A stretch of DNA of 64,000 nucleotides from the NCBI GenBank assembly GCA_963565915.1, contig OY751486.1, positions 4,340,001 to 4,404,000 of the forward strand, given 5' to 3'. This DNA comes from Entoloma clypeatum. Lineage: Eukaryota; Basidiomycota; Agaricomycetes; Agaricales; Entolomataceae. Position numbers and translations under genes: made by a program. The notes beneath the pieces were generated by a model. It ran no database searches, was not told the origin of the DNA, and saw nothing but the letters and a program-made list of their open reading frames with translations. This document shows positions 33,116 through 44,797 of this stretch, one piece after another (position 1 is the stretch's first letter; each line of letters opens with the position of its first letter).

Positions 33116-33985
33116 ATGGCAGAAGCACCGACAGTACAAACAATGGATACATCCAAGATCATCAAAGATCCTGGGATGTTCAAAGACAGACACACCTTCG
33201 ACGAGTGGTGGAAAGCCACCAAATTATACATCAGGTTCCAGAAGGGACTGTCCGACGATCAGAAGATTCTTGCGGTGTTATCCCGCATGATGGAAGGGTC
33301 CGGTAAACACTGGGCCAGCAACAAATTAGACGACCTTGCCACCGATGGCGAGAACATCACCTGGTTAGGATTCTCAGATGACATCGCTACGCGATTCTCT
33401 ATCGCCAACAAGTCGGCAGCGGCCAAGGCGAAACTCGAAGTCCTGAAACAGGAGAAACGCACCATCGACGAATTCTTGGACGAATTCGAAGAGATCTTGA
33501 AGCTGTCAAACCTTGGCGAAGAAACTGGGAAATACATCCTGGAAAAGAACGTCAACCGCAAAATTTCTGAACAAGTGGCTAGCGATGGCAAGACGTACAC
33601 TGATTACGCAAAGGAGATCCGAAACAAGGGACGACAGATGGAGGGACATGCATTAGTCATCCGAGGGGGTGGCGACACACGCACCGGATCGGGTACCACT
33701 TATGGTGGTCAAGGCAAAGCCATGGAGATCGACAAAGCAGGAGTAGCCCGTTGCTACAACTGTCAGCGCTTTGGTCACCTTGCCAAAGACTGCAAAGCCC
33801 CAAAGAAGAAAGATGGTCGTAAGTGTTTCAACTGCGACCAAGAAGGACATATTGCGCGCAACTGCCGCAAGCCGAAGAAGAACTCTGGAAAGATTAGGAA
33901 GGTGTCTGATGGAGATACCGATGATGACGATGAAACCATCACCATAGAGACCGATGAGAAGGATTTTCCCGAAGGGTCCGATTAA
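33116..33985 (+). CDS. E gag
   Basis: 289 codons from the ATG at 33116 (MAEAPTVQTM). A capsid-type region (FDEWWKATKLYI, then AKLEVLKQEKRTIDEF) is followed by two CCHC zinc knuckles, CYNCQRFGHLAKDC and CFNCDQEGHIARNC, and an acidic tail. It forms particles that package element RNA. The reading frame may begin further upstream (open from 32744). The stop at 33983 comes 16 nt after the GGATTTT slip site. Confidence 0.85.
   Translation: MAEAPTVQTMDTSKIIKDPGMFKDRHTFDEWWKATKLYIRFQKGLSDDQKILAVLSRMMEGSGKHWASNKLDDLATDGENITWLGFSDDIATRFSIANKSAAAKAKLEVLKQEKRTIDEFLDEFEEILKLSNLGEETGKYILEKNVNRKISEQVASDGKTYTDYAKEIRNKGRQMEGHALVIRGGGDTRTGSGTTYGGQGKAMEIDKAGVARCYNCQRFGHLAKDCKAPKKKDGRKCFNCDQEGHIARNCRKPKKNSGKIRKVSDGDTDDDDETITIETDEKDFPEGSD
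33961..33967 (+). promoter_or_regulatory. E -1 frameshift site GGATTTT
   Basis: Read in gag frame as G GAT TTT. A one-base slip back re-pairs the Phe codon on the T run and enters the pol frame, which is open from here to 37635. Confidence 0.55.
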
Positions 33986-36900
33986 ACGACGCTAAGTCGC
34001 GACCCTTATCCATTAAACGAACTCGCTTGCCTGGTACAGTTACAGACAATATAACTTATGTTATCCCTGCAAAGCGAGCCGTTGCGTCAACTAAGATTGT
34101 CAAGGGAGATAAACCTCCGAAACGACGAGAGATCAAGCTGCAAGCTCAGATCAAAACACGACGAGGACCAAAGGCCATTCGACCCGAGGTCGATAGCGGA
34201 TGTGAACGCACATGTATCCATCCCAGAATAGTACGTGAACAGAACCTTCCCACACGTGGAATAAAGCCCATATCAATCCTAAATGCGGATGGATCACCGA
34301 ACCGACAACAGAAAGCAGAAAAACTTGCCGAAGTCAAGCTGGACTTGGGAACACACCAGGAAACCATGGAGGCAATGGTATTGGACATTGGGAGAACGGA
34401 TATGCTTTTGGGACATGATTGGTTGGTGCACCACAACCCTACAATCAATTGGACGACCGGCGCCGTAACATTCAACCGATGCCCATCAACGTGTCAAACC
34501 AAACACTCGGATTTCAGGGTTAACCTTAATGGTCGCAAACATCGGGTTCGCATGGTGGAAATACGAGACAAGGACGCACCCAAGAAATCAGATCAGAAAT
34601 GGAAGCCCGGAGACCCCATATTGGAAGCAGTTACTCCCACACCACCTCCCACAACCAAACGACCCTCATATGTTGAACGTTTTGCCCATCTTTTTGAAAA
34701 AGAAAACTTTGACAAGATCCCAAAGGAAAGGGAATGGGACCACGGCATCGAACTTACACCGGACGCACCAAAGGAGCTAGGGGGAAACACATACCCTATG
34801 ACCCAAAAGGAGCAAGAAGAACTGGACGAATTCATCGACGAAGGCCTGGCAACCGGAAAGATCCGACCGTCCAAATCACCTTATGCATCACCCTGCTTCT
34901 TCATTAACAAGAAAGACGGTTCCAAACGATTGGTACAGGACTATCGCACGGTTAACAAATTCACGGTTAAGGACAAATTCCCACTCCCGCGCATCAACGA
35001 CCTCTTGGATGTATTGAAGGACGCAGTCTACTTCAACAAAATGGACATCATGTGGGGATACAATAATGTGCGGATCAAAAAGGGTGACGAATGGAAAGCC
35101 GCCTTCTTGACCAGCCGAGGATTGTTTGAACCATTGGTCATGTTTTTCGGTCTCTGCAATTCCCCGGGAACGTTCTCTCGGATGATGGCCAGCCTATTCA
35201 GGGATCAGATCCGTCGGCGCATCTGTGTGATTTACATGGATGACATAGTGGTTATTGGTAAAACCAAGGAAGAACTCGCCCGGAATACCGAAGAGATCTT
35301 GCAGATCCTGTCGGACAATGACTTGTTCCTAAAGGAGAAGAAGTGTCTTTGGGAAGTAACGAAATGCCCCATATTGGGATATGTCGTGGGTGAAGGACGT
35401 GTCGAGATGGAAACTGAAAAGGTGGACACAATCCGGAACTGGCGAGTACCCACATCAAAAAAGGAAGTCCAGAGGTTCCTGGGATTTGCCAATTTTTATC
35501 GACGCTTCATTGAAGGATACTCAAACATCGCAAAGCCACTCACGACACTTACGGGAAATACAGCATTCACATGGGGACCAGCGGCGCAAGAAGCATTTGA
35601 AGGTCTCATACGGGCAATCACGACAGCACCAGTCTTGGCATTGCCCAAACCGGACGGACAGTTCAGGGTTGAAACCGATGCATCGGGTTATGCAATTGGA
35701 GCGGTACTCTCACAGAAACAAGACGACAAGTGGCATCCTATCGCGTTCTTGTCGCGGACCATGTCCGCGGCCGAACAGAATTACGAGATCTATGACAAGG
35801 AACTCTTGGCAGTCATGGAAGCACTGAAGGACTGGCGACATTATCTACTTGAAGCCAAGGAACGTTTCGAGATCTTAACCGATCACAAAAACCTGGAGTA
35901 TTTCCGGCGTCCTCAGGACCTAAACCAACGACAGAGGCGCTGGAAGATGAAGCTACAAGACTATGACTTCGAATTGCGACATGTACCTGGGAAGACAAAC
36001 GCGAAAGCAGACATCCTGTCACGTTTACCCTGGTATGAGACGGAACTCGAGCCGCAGGACAGCGACCAAATGCTCAAGGAGGGGCTATTTTTGAAACGAT
36101 TGGAATCAGAAGATGTGATACAAATGGAGATGTTCACGGAGGAACAATTCTTTGAAGGGGGTGAAACATCTGATTCCATCAAAATCGGAAACATCACAAC
36201 CATCGAAAACCCATGGATCGTACGCATCAAGGCCTCGAATCGCATGGAAACAGAAGTAGCCCAGGGTCTGAAGAAGAATCCTCACTGGTACCAGCAGGAA
36301 AATGGCATCACCTACGCAGGAGAACGAGTCTATGTTCCACCAGACCCACAATTGCGCCAAGAACTGATGTTTGAAGCGCACGACGCACCAGTGGCAGGAC
36401 ATCCAGGACAGTATCGAACGCATGAACTTCTCACTCGCACCTACTGGTGGCCCACCATCCTACATGACGTAAAGAAGTATGTGAAAGGTTGTGACACCTG
36501 TCAACGCAACAAGATCAGCCGCCAAAGGAGACACGCCCCTCTGCACCCTAACGCCGCGCCAAGTCAACCATGGGAAGATATAGGGATTGACGTCGTAGGA
36601 CCGATACCAGAATCTGATGGGAAGAACGCAATTCTGGTCATCACGGACAGACATTCAAAGATGCTTCATCTCATCCCGACAACCGTGGAACTATCGGCTG
36701 AAGGATTAGCCAAGATCTATCGGGACCAGATATGGAAACTTCATGGAATTCCCAAGAAGATCATCAGCGATAGGGGACCGCAGTTCGCCGCGAAGTTTAT
36801 GGAGATACTTTGCCGCATGTTAGGGATCAAAAGAAATCTGTCCACTGCGTACCATCCACAGACTGATGGACAGGCCGAACGATCGCATCAGGAAACCGAG

Positions 36901-37635
36901 GTGTTCTTACGAAACTTTGTCAACCATCTACAAGATGATTGGGCGGAATGGATCGCAATCGCAGAATTCCAGTACAATGACAAAGAACATCAAGCGACAA
37001 AGTACACACCATTCTATCTCAACTACGGTCTGCATCCTTGGAAGGGAGAACTTGTGTTGGAAGACACCAATCCGGCAGCAAACGACTTCTTGAAAAAACT
37101 CAAACAGGCACGAGAAGAAGCCAACGCAGCACTAAAACAGGCACAGGATCAGATGAAGAAGACAGTTGACACACGACGAAGCCCGTCTCGGGATTACCGC
37201 ATCGGAGACAAGGTGTGGCTGGAAGGGACTAACATCAGGACTGATCGTCCCTCAAAGAAACTTGACGCCCTCCGACACGGACCGTTCAAAGTCCTAGAGA
37301 AGAAAGGAGCTAGCGCATACCGTCTTGATCTTCCCAAAACCTGGAAAATGATCCACCCTGTGTTCAACGAAACCCTGTTATCGCCATACGAAACCCCGAA
37401 GTATGCCATTCAGAAAAAGAAGCCAGCCCCTGATCCGATCATCGTCGAAGGACGAGAAGAATACCATGTCTCCACGATCCTGGACTCTCGAAAATTCCGC
37501 GGAAAGATCCAGTACCTTGTCCAATGGGAAGGGTATGGCCCAGAAGAGAACACGTGGGAACCTCGGACTAATGTTCAGAACGCTCAAAACTTGATCCGAG
37601 ACTTTCATCGGCAAAATCCATCGCGTCCACGATAA
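33967..37635 (+). CDS. E pol polyprotein
   Basis: About 1222 codons from the slip site. Protease VDSGCERTCI; reverse transcriptase with RLVQDYRTVNKFTV, FGLCNSPGTF and YMDDIVV; RNase H with ETDASGYAIGAVLSQ and TDHKNLEYF. Integrase follows with the finger HDAPVAGHPGQ and CDTCQRNK, core [21 protein letters not shown] and YHPQTDGQAERSHQE. A C-terminal chromodomain has EEYHVSTILD, QYLVQWEGYG and NTWEPRTNV. The chromodomain targets insertion to chromatin marks in chromoviruses. No stop or frameshift interrupts it; the frame has no ATG near its start, consistent with expression by gag-pol frameshift. Confidence 0.92.
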   Translation, partial: SRRVRLNDAKSRPLSIKRTRLPGTVTDNITYVIPAKRAVASTKIVKGDKPPKRREIKLQAQIKTRRGPKAIRPEVDSGCERTCIHPRIVREQNLPTRGIKPISILNADGSPNRQQKAEKLAEVKLDLGTHQETMEAMVLDIGRTDMLLGHDWLVHHNPTINWTTGAVTFNRCPSTCQTKHSDFRVNLNGRKHRVRMVEIRDKDAPKKSDQKWKPGDPILEAVTPTPPPTTKRPSYVERFAHLFEKENFDKIPKEREWDHGIELTPDAPKELGGNTYPMTQKEQEELDEFIDEGLATGKIRPSKSPYASPCFFINKKDGSKRLVQDYRTVNKFTVKDKFPLPRINDLLDVLKDAVYFNKMDIMWGYNNVRIKKGDEWKAAFLTSRGLFEPLVMFFGLCNSPGTFSRMMASLFRDQIRRRICVIYMDDIVVIGKTKEELARNTEEILQILSDNDLFLKEKKCLWEVTKCPILGYVVGEGRVEMETEKVDTIRNWRVPTSKKEVQRFLGFANFYRRFIEGYSNIAKPLTTLTGNTAFTWGPAAQEAFEGLIRAITTAPVLALPKPDGQFRVETDASGYAIGAVLSQKQDDKWHPIAFLSRTMSAAEQNYEIYDKELLAVMEALKDWRHYLLEAKERFEILTDHKNLEYFRRPQDLNQRQRRWKMKLQDYDFELRHVPGKTNAKADILSRLPWYETELEPQDSDQMLKEGLFLKRLESEDVIQMEMFTEEQFFEGGETSDSIKIGNITTIENPWIVRIKASNRMETEVAQGLKKNPHWYQQENGITYAGERVYVPPDPQLRQELMFEAHDAPVAGHPGQYRTHELLTRTYWWPTILHDVKKYVKGCDTCQRNKISRQRRHAPLHPNAAPSQPWEDIGIDVVGPIPESDGKNAILVITDRHSKMLHLIPTTVELSAEGLAKIYRDQIWKLHGIPKKIISDRGPQFAAKFMEILCRMLGIKRNLSTAYHPQTDGQAERSHQETEVFLRNFVNHLQDDWAEWIAIAEFQYNDKEHQATKYTPFYLNYGLHPWKGELVLEDTNPAANDFLKKLKQAREEANAALKQAQDQMKKTVDTRRSPSRDYRIGDKVWLEGTNIRTDRPSKKLDALRHGPFKVLEKKGASAYRLDLPKTWKMIHPVFNETLLSPYETPKYAIQKKKPAPDPIIVEGREEYHVSTILDSRKFRGKIQYLVQWEGYGPEENTWEPRTNVQNAQNLIRDFHRQNPSRPR

Positions 37636-37750
37636 AAGAATAAACTTTGAGCCATTTTCCACATCGACTTCTGTCACATCGAGTTCCCCGCTCCAACTCT
37701 TCTCGCCCAACACGCCGTTCTTCTTATACCTTTCAAACATCATTTCTGCC

Positions 37751-38119
37751 ATGTCCAACATCACCGCCGCCTCCACCGATGCTTCCGATATCAACCCCAC
37801 CATCACCACCCTCATCGGCGAAGCGCTCTCCATGCGCGACCAGATCCATGCGCTCGAAACCTCCGTTGCCGACATCCTTCACCGGCAGATGCATATCCGC
37901 CTTCATACCCTTTCCGATTTGCCAACCGCCCCCACCGCTGAGGAGAAACTCATCCTCAAAAACTATACCAACACCCTTGCTGTCGAGAACCGACGCCTTC
38001 GCCTCGCCGTTCGAGGTTTAGAGTTTGCCACGGCGGTAAACGATGAACTGATAAAGGATTGGGGTAACCGAGTTGACCCTGCCTGGGCCGATCCAAATGG
38101 CAACGATGGATGGGAGTAG
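37751..38119 (+). CDS. E extra 3' ORF, coiled-coil protein
   Basis: 122 codons in sense direction between pol (ends 37635) and the 3' LTR (38157), with its own ATG (MSNITAASTDAS). The middle is strongly helical: LIGEALSMRDQIHALETSV, HRQMHIRLHTL and LAVENRRLRLAVRGLEFA. The tail is acidic (ADPNGNDGWE). No membrane segment, signal peptide or cysteine motif. Not a normal Ty3/gypsy gene; position alone recalls env, but nothing in the sequence supports that. Confidence 0.6.
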   Translation: MSNITAASTDASDINPTITTLIGEALSMRDQIHALETSVADILHRQMHIRLHTLSDLPTAPTAEEKLILKNYTNTLAVENRRLRLAVRGLEFATAVNDELIKDWGNRVDPAWADPNGNDGWE

Positions 38120-38156
38120 GTAGTCTGTGAGGACACAGACCTTGAGGAGGGGAACA

Positions 38157-38553
38157 TGTTACGGACTAACGACTACGGACGTATATGTTACGGACTAACG
38201 ACTACGGACGTATATGCTTACTTTTTCACTTTTACTCATCGGCCCCCGCTTACACATATCGTATTATACTTTATTTCCTTTAGTATACTTCGCTCCCGCG
38301 CTGACTCGCTTTCCGCAGCTGTCTGACTCATTCCGCAGTCGTCTTACTCAGACGCACTGCCTTCCGCAGTTATCTTACTCAGATACACTGCCTTGCGCAG
38401 CACTGACTCATATGCTATCGCCTATAGTCAGTACCTATATAAACCCTTTGTACTATAGCTAGATTCCTTAGATTTAGCAATCACATTGCTCTTCGCCTTT
38501 CCATCTTCCTGCATACTCTGCCCGAACCTTGGAACGGTTTGTTACGCATAACA
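38157..38553 (+). repeat. E 3' LTR (397 bp)
   Basis: Appears identical to the 5' LTR, including the 29-bp duplication at its start. Preceded by the purine tract ending GAGGAGGGGAACA. Confidence 0.9.
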
Positions 38554-38558
38554 GGCTC

Positions 38559-40431
38559 CTTGAGATGGTCGGCATAAATTGGGTCGGATGAGAGTGAGCG
38601 GAGGATGTCGGAGTGCAACTGTTCAATGTCCATTATGACTGTGGCGCGGAGAACAGGGGTGAACAACTCTGTAGCTCGGAGAGATGCGGACAGCTGTTCT
38701 TGGGAAAAGACTGGTCGGAAGTTGCTTGGGTTTACCGACGCATAGTCGCTATTCCCCTCTTTGGGATAGACGTCCCATTGTCTAGTCAAAGAGTCCGGTT
38801 TGGTACCGAGACGTCCAGGGTGGAAGCGAATCAAGAGATTGAACTGAGAGAGGAACTCGGACCACCGGGCCTGTCGGCGGGTGAGAACCTTTGTAGTGGC
38901 GAAGTATTCCAGGTTCTTGTGGTCCGTGACAACGTCGATCGGAGCAGCGGAGCCTTCAAGGTAATGTCGCCATACCTTGAATGCTTCATGGATAGCAAGT
39001 AACTCCTTGTCGTGCGTGTCGTAGTTGAGTTCCGGGGCGGTGAAGGTGCGGGAGTGGAACACTACTGGGTGTATCTCCTCGTCGGAGGTCCGGATGGACA
39101 AAATAGCACCAAGTGCGTAGTCGGAGGCGTCTGTCTTGATGATAATAGGTCGATCAGGAATCCAATGAGTGAGGACTGGTGCCTTGGTAAAAGCGAGCTT
39201 CAACTCGTTGAACGCACTCCGTGCGGAGTCAGAGAAACGGAACGGAGTACCCTTCCGGGTGAGTCGGGTGAGCGGAACAACGATGTCCGAATAACTGTGG
39301 ATGAAACGTCGATAGAAATTCGCGAATCCAAGGAAAGACTGGACGTCCTTCACTTTTCGAGGTTCAGGCCACTCTTGAATGGTCTTCACCTTGGTTTCGG
39401 ACATGCGGAGACCGGAGGGAGAAAGGATGAAACCAAGATATTCGACTGTGTCGACAGAAAATTCGCACTTGTCGGAGTGGACGTAAAGTCCGTTCTTGCG
39501 GAGATGTCGGAGAACTTCCTTGACATCGTCGGGGTGCTTGGCGGGGTCGTCGGAGTAAATGAGAATGTCATCGAGGTAGACCACCACTGTAACATCGAGG
39601 AGGTCACTGAAGATATCATTCACAAATCGCTGAAAAGCGGCAGGGGCGTTGGATAGTCCAAAAGGCATAACAAGCCATTCAAACAATCCGTAACGAGTGT
39701 GGAAAGCGGTTTTCCATTCATCTCCGTTGGCAATGCGGACAAGATGATATGCATGCCGGAGATCGAGAGTGGTATAAACGCGCACTTTTCCGGCAGTGGA
39801 AAGGAGGTCGGAGATGAGCGGAAGAGGGTATCGATCCTTCTTGGTAACTTTGTTCAGGCCCCGATAGTCGACGCACAGGCGGAGGGAACCGTCCTTCTTT
39901 TGGACAAAAAGGACCGGAGCGCCGTGCGGAGAGCGGGAGGGGCGAATGAAACCAATGGCCAAATGTTCGTCTATGAAGTTTCGCAGGGCAGATAGTTTGG
40001 ATTGTGAAATGGAGTACATAGGGCCAATAGGGGGAGTCGATCCGTCTTCTAACTCGATGCGGAGGTCATACGGACGATGCGGAGCGAGGGTGTCTGCTTT
40101 TGTCTTGCTAAAACATCGGCAAAATCGTGATATTCCTCTGGGATATGGGAGAGGTCCGGAGGTTCCTCGGACATGGAAACAGATTGGGCGGAGATTGTGT
40201 GGTCGGAGAGGTGAATTCGGAAAGATTGGGCACCCGGAAGTTTGCAAGCGCGCACAAATGCGGCTGCATTTATCAATGCAATATTCAGAACAACGTCCAG
40301 AGTAGCAGCGGGTGTGCCGGAGTCGGAGGTGGGAGTATCAGGAGAGGTCTGCGGAGGTAGCGGAGCTGACCTGGCAGAAGACGTCAAGGTCGGAGACTCC
40401 TTCAAGAGCTGTGGACGGAAAGTAATACTGC
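38559..40431 (-). pseudogene. B pol, end of protease region through RT and RNase H
   Basis: RT motifs: HLAIGFIRPSRSPHGAPV, KKDGSLRLCVDYRGLNKVT, FGLSNAPAAFQRFV and VVYLDDILIYS. RNase H: IKTDASDYALGAIL, NYDTHDKELLAI and TDHKNLEYFATT. Upstream there is a one-base deletion near 40111 (DFADV runs out of frame where DVFSKTKADT should follow). It ends at DHLKEP where E is inserted and continues at 31927. At its right end it stops at D2's target duplication. Confidence 0.82.
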
Positions 40432-40865
40432 TGTAAGGGCGACCTTACGATCCAAGACTCAAACTCAGATACTTGCAAGGGAGATCCGAAGTTTAGATTG
40501 AGCAGTCTAATAAGTAATACAACACATACCTTGCAAGGGAGATCCGAAGAGAAAGTTCTAAGGATTCCCCTGCAAGATAGCTGCGATAAATAGTAAAATG
40601 AGATATGAAATAAGAGATAAAACGAGACGCATGAATGATGAGCAATGATCAGGAGTAGCGATGAAGGATGAATGGAAACAAGATGAATGATAGTACCTGC
40701 AATCCGATGTGCGGAGTAGCGGATGGGGGCGGAGTCGTCGGATGCGGAGAGGCGGATAAGATGTCGGAGACAGCGGATATGATCGGAGGACGTCGGAGAT
40801 GGTGGAATAGAAAGGAAAGGAGGAAAGTAAAGGAAAAGTGAAAAGTGAAAGTGGTTGCCCTTACA
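40432..40865 (-). repeat. D2 3' LTR (434 bp)
   Basis: Plus-strand ends TGTAAGGGCGACC and GGTTGCCCTTACA; the two ends form a near-palindromic terminal inverted repeat. Same length as the other D LTRs. Confidence 0.9.
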
Positions 40866-40876
40866 TCACCCCCCCT

Positions 40877-43800
40877 TCAAGGCACGGCGTCTCGACGTGT
40901 CAGGCGAAATGAGTCGAATATCGCGGCAGTGATCCGCCACGGAGCTCCCGGATGACGTCAGTAGAAGTCGCGGACTAGGCGCGGAGCATGGACATTGTCT
41001 TCTGCTTCCCAGGAATTCTCTTCGTAGCCATATCCCTTCCATTTGACCAAGAATTGAAGCTTGCTTCGATGCAGTCGGCTGTCCAAGAGGTTTTCAACAT
41101 CGTACTCTAATTCTTCTCCGACTACTGTCGGAGGCGGAGGAGAGCGGACTTGGTGTTGGAAAGGGTCGTTGGGAACTAGTGAAAGTTTGACGACATGGAA
41201 TACTGGGTGAACGCGGGACATGGAAGGGGGAAGGCGAAGTTCATAGGCATGTGTTCCGACAGGTCGGACCACTGGGAAAGGGCCTACGTATCGATGTGCA
41301 AGCTTTTTTGTGGGTCGGGTGGTTTTGAGGTCTGATGAGTCTAAAAAGACCTTGTCCCCCGGGCGGAATGTCGGAGTGGTGCTCCGATGCTGGTTGTAGT
41401 ATCGCGCCATGTCATCTTTTGCCTTTGTCAGTGCTGCGCGAGCCTCCTCTAGAGCGGACTTCATCCGCTCGCTGAAATCCGCTACCGCCTCGATCTCTGT
41501 CCGCTTCTCGCGAGGTTCAAATCCCATGCGCGGATGGCGGCCGGTGTCAATGTAGAATGGAGTTTGATGTGTCGATGCGTGAACATGGTTGTTGTATGCA
41601 AATTCAGCCATTGGAAGCCATTCGTCCCAATCGTCTTGACGTTCATTGACGAATAGGCGAAGGTATTGTTCTAATCCTTGATTGACCCGCTCCGTCTGTC
41701 CGTCCGACTGCGGATGGTAGGCTGTCGAGGCAGCAACCTTAATGTTAAGCAGCCTGTATAGTTCGCGCGTGAACTTGGCGACAAACTGTGGTCCTCGGTC
41801 GGAGACAATGGCCTCCGGTAGTCCGTGGAGTTTCCAGACATTTTGAACATAGGAGCGTGCAGTCCCAAGTGCGGAGATATCGGAGTGCATCGGGATGAAG
41901 TGTCCCCGCTTCCCTACTAAGTCCACTATGACCATGATAGCGTCGTAGCCATGGGCTTCTGGTAGTTCAGTAATGAAGTCAACACTGGTTACTTGCCATC
42001 GCTCCGTGGGGACCGGTAGCGGATTGAGCTCTCCGGAGGGCGGAGTGTGTCGGACCTTGGTGCGGAGGCAAGGGTCGCATGTCTTGCAATATTGACCTAT
42101 TAAACGAGACATGTGCGGCCACCAGTAATTGCGCGACACCAGTTCCAAGGTTTTCCACCGTCCAGGATGTCCGGCCACTGGAGTGTCATGGTGTTGTGTG
42201 AGGATCCGATGACGCAGGTGGGGATTGTTAGGAACATAGATACGATCCCTGAAGTAGAGCAAACCTTCCGCTTGCCTCCACTCCGCACTACGGACGGATC
42301 CCGCTCCGACGGTCAGAAGGGATTTGACAACCTCCGCCACACTATCTTCCAGTAACCCCTCTCGGATTCCCTGTCGGACCTGGCGGAGGACGTCGCGTTC
42401 TTCCCCTTGAACAGTTACCCCCCGCATTGCTCGCACTGCAAACAATTCTGGTCGCAGAAGGATGATGTTTTCGTTGTCCCGCGATCCGTCTCCGTGGTCC
42501 GCTCGTCGGGACAAAGCATCGGACTTGCCCATTGACTTGCCAGGTTGATGGTGCATTTTGAAATCGAAACGAGCGAGGTATAAGGACCATCTAGCCTGTT
42601 GTCGATTTAGTTTTTGAGCTGTCATGAAATACTCAAGATTTTTGTGGTCCGTCCAAATCTCCACTGTCTTCTCCGCTCCTTCAAGGAAGTGCCTCCACTC
42701 CTCCAATGCGCGGACCACTGCCAACATCTCCTTGTCGTAGATCTCGTAGTTGCGTTCCACTGGACTAAGGCTTTTGGAATAGAATGCGACAGGGTGCCAC
42801 TTACCGTCCTCTGTTGGTTGGGACAGTACTGCTCCGGTTGCAAAGTCCGAGCTATCCGCTTCTATCCGCCACTTCTTTCCATGATCAGCTAAGACCAGGA
42901 TCGGAGCGGATGTAATCCTCCGCTTCAACTCCGCAAATGCGGACACTTCTCCCTCCTTCCAAGACCAGAGGTGCCCTTTCTTCGTGAGCTCGAAAAGAGG
43001 GCGCGCGATGTCCGAAAACCCTTCAATAAAACGGCGATAGAAGTTAGTGAATCCTAGAAAGGACTGTACTTCTCGGACGTTTGTCGGAGCAGGCCACTCC
43101 GCAACCCCCGCTACCTTCACCAGATCCATCTCTACGTGTCCTTGTTCAATAATAAGGCCTAGGTATTCAATGCGCGTTTGTTCAAACTCGCATTTCTCTG
43201 GTTTTAGATAGAGTTTGTGTTCGCGAAGTCGTTCCAGTACGATCCGTGTGACTCTCTGATGTTCCGCAAGGGTCTCCGTGAAGATGAGTATATCGTCAAG
43301 GTAAACACAAACTACACCTTCAGTGATAAGGTCCTGAAAGATTTCGTTCATCATAGTCTGGAATGTGGATGGACTATTAGTGAGGCTGAAGAACATCACC
43401 AATGGTTCATAGAGTCCGCGATTGGTCCGAAAAGCAGCCTTCCACTCATCTCTGGGTTTTATCCGCACGTTGTTGTAGCCCCAGCGGATGTCGAGCTTGG
43501 TGAAGTATTGAGCGCGTTGAAGTTTATTGATCAGTTCGGATATGAGCGGAAGCGGATACTTGTTTTTGATAGTTTTGGAATTGAGTGACCGGTAGTCTTG
43601 TACAAGACGAAGCGAGCCATCCTTCTTCTTGATGTAGAATACCGGAGATGCCATCGGAGACTTGGAAGGGTGGATCCGACCAGTTGCAAGGTTTTCCTCC
43701 AAAAACGCGTCGAGTTCCTTCTGTTCGTTCGGAGCAAGCGGATATACCTTACACCCCGCCGGAGAGGCGTCTGGAACAAGTTCAATGGCGTGGTCCCAAG

Positions 43801-44797
43801 TCCGCTCTTCCGGTAAGGTGTCAAAAGAGGTCTTTGAGAATATGTCTTTGAAGTCAAACAAGTGGTCTGGTACAGAGTCGCGGAAAGATTTAGGTTTTTG
43901 GTTACTGAGGAAGGCCTCCGATAGACGTTGCAAGATATTGGATGAAGCACGGATGAACTCCGCCTCCGCGGGTACTGTTCCGACAAAAAGGCGGTCTCCC
44001 TCCTCAAACTCATCCTCTTCCTCATCATTATCCGCTAACTCCTCCGATTCCTCTCCTTCTGTGACATCCTCCACCCATGGGCCACGTGGAGCCTCCTCCT
44101 CTAGACCGGACGTCGGAGTGGAACCCATCCGACAGGCTCGGATGCGGACTTGTTCAAACTTCCGCTCCTTCCGCTCTTGGGCTGCCTCCTGGTGGCATGT
44201 CCGACATCGTGCAGGACACCGGCTCATCTTCACTTCCCCTGACGTCCAATCTACCTCGGGGTTGTGTTCTTTGAGCCAAGTGAAGCCTAGCACAATTTCT
44301 TGTTTTCCCAAACTTGTGACTGCAAGCTGGGTCCGTTCCGAGTGATCCTGATAGCAGAGCACTACATCCAACACCTCCGTTATTGCTCCGGCCTTGTTTG
44401 GAGTTCCGTCGATGTTGTATACCGGAATTGCGTGTTGTATTTTTCGAGTAGAGAGTCAATGTTTCTCGACCAGAGTGCGTTCAATAAACGACCCTGTTGC
44501 CCCGCTGTCGAGTAAGGCCCTTTGTGATAGTGTGTCTTTGGTGTCGGTAGTTTCAAGAACTATGTCTAGTTCAATAGAATTGTCGGAGTGAGCGGAGGCG
44601 AGGACATATTGTTTTGGAAGCCGACGCTCCCATTTAGAGAGGCGAAGGCGGATGGGATTTGCGGAGTTGGGTGCGACTATGGCATCGTTTGCAGGCTTAG
44701 AGATGGAGGGTATAGGATCATATTGTTCCATAAATAAGGCAGCATAACGATTTTTAGCAGACAACGAGGGCACACTGTTCACTCGCTGTGGGGAGGA
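40877..44797 (-). pseudogene. D2 pol polyprotein, two nonsense codons
   Basis: Same order as D1 pol: protease DSGATGSF, RT with YLDDILIF, RNase H, integrase (HHDTPVAGHPG, CKTCDPCLRTK), chromodomain. TGA at 44458-44456 just after the protease (VEKH then stop) and TGA at 40960-40958 in the last residues (VRDFY then stop) both align with CGA in D1. One RT position reads MFFSLTNSP where D1 has MFFGLTNSP. Between the stops 1138 codons remain open. Confidence 0.85.

Larger units (their letters stand above)
31928..38553 (+). mobile_element. E: Ty3/gypsy chromovirus, young copy
   Basis: 6626 bp, LTRs 31928-32324 and 38157-38553 that look identical, TSD GGCTC at 31923-31927 and 38554-38558. Order: LTR, self-complementary PBS, leader frame, gag, pol (protease, RT, RNase H, integrase, chromodomain), an extra ORF, purine tract GAGGAGGGGAACA, LTR. 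It is inserted in B's pol in the opposite direction. No nonsense codon is seen in gag or pol, so it may be active. Confidence 0.88.

Noticed and set aside
37751..38119. E 3' ORF as an envelope gene
   Set aside because: No signal peptide, membrane segment or cysteines; an env call cannot be supported.
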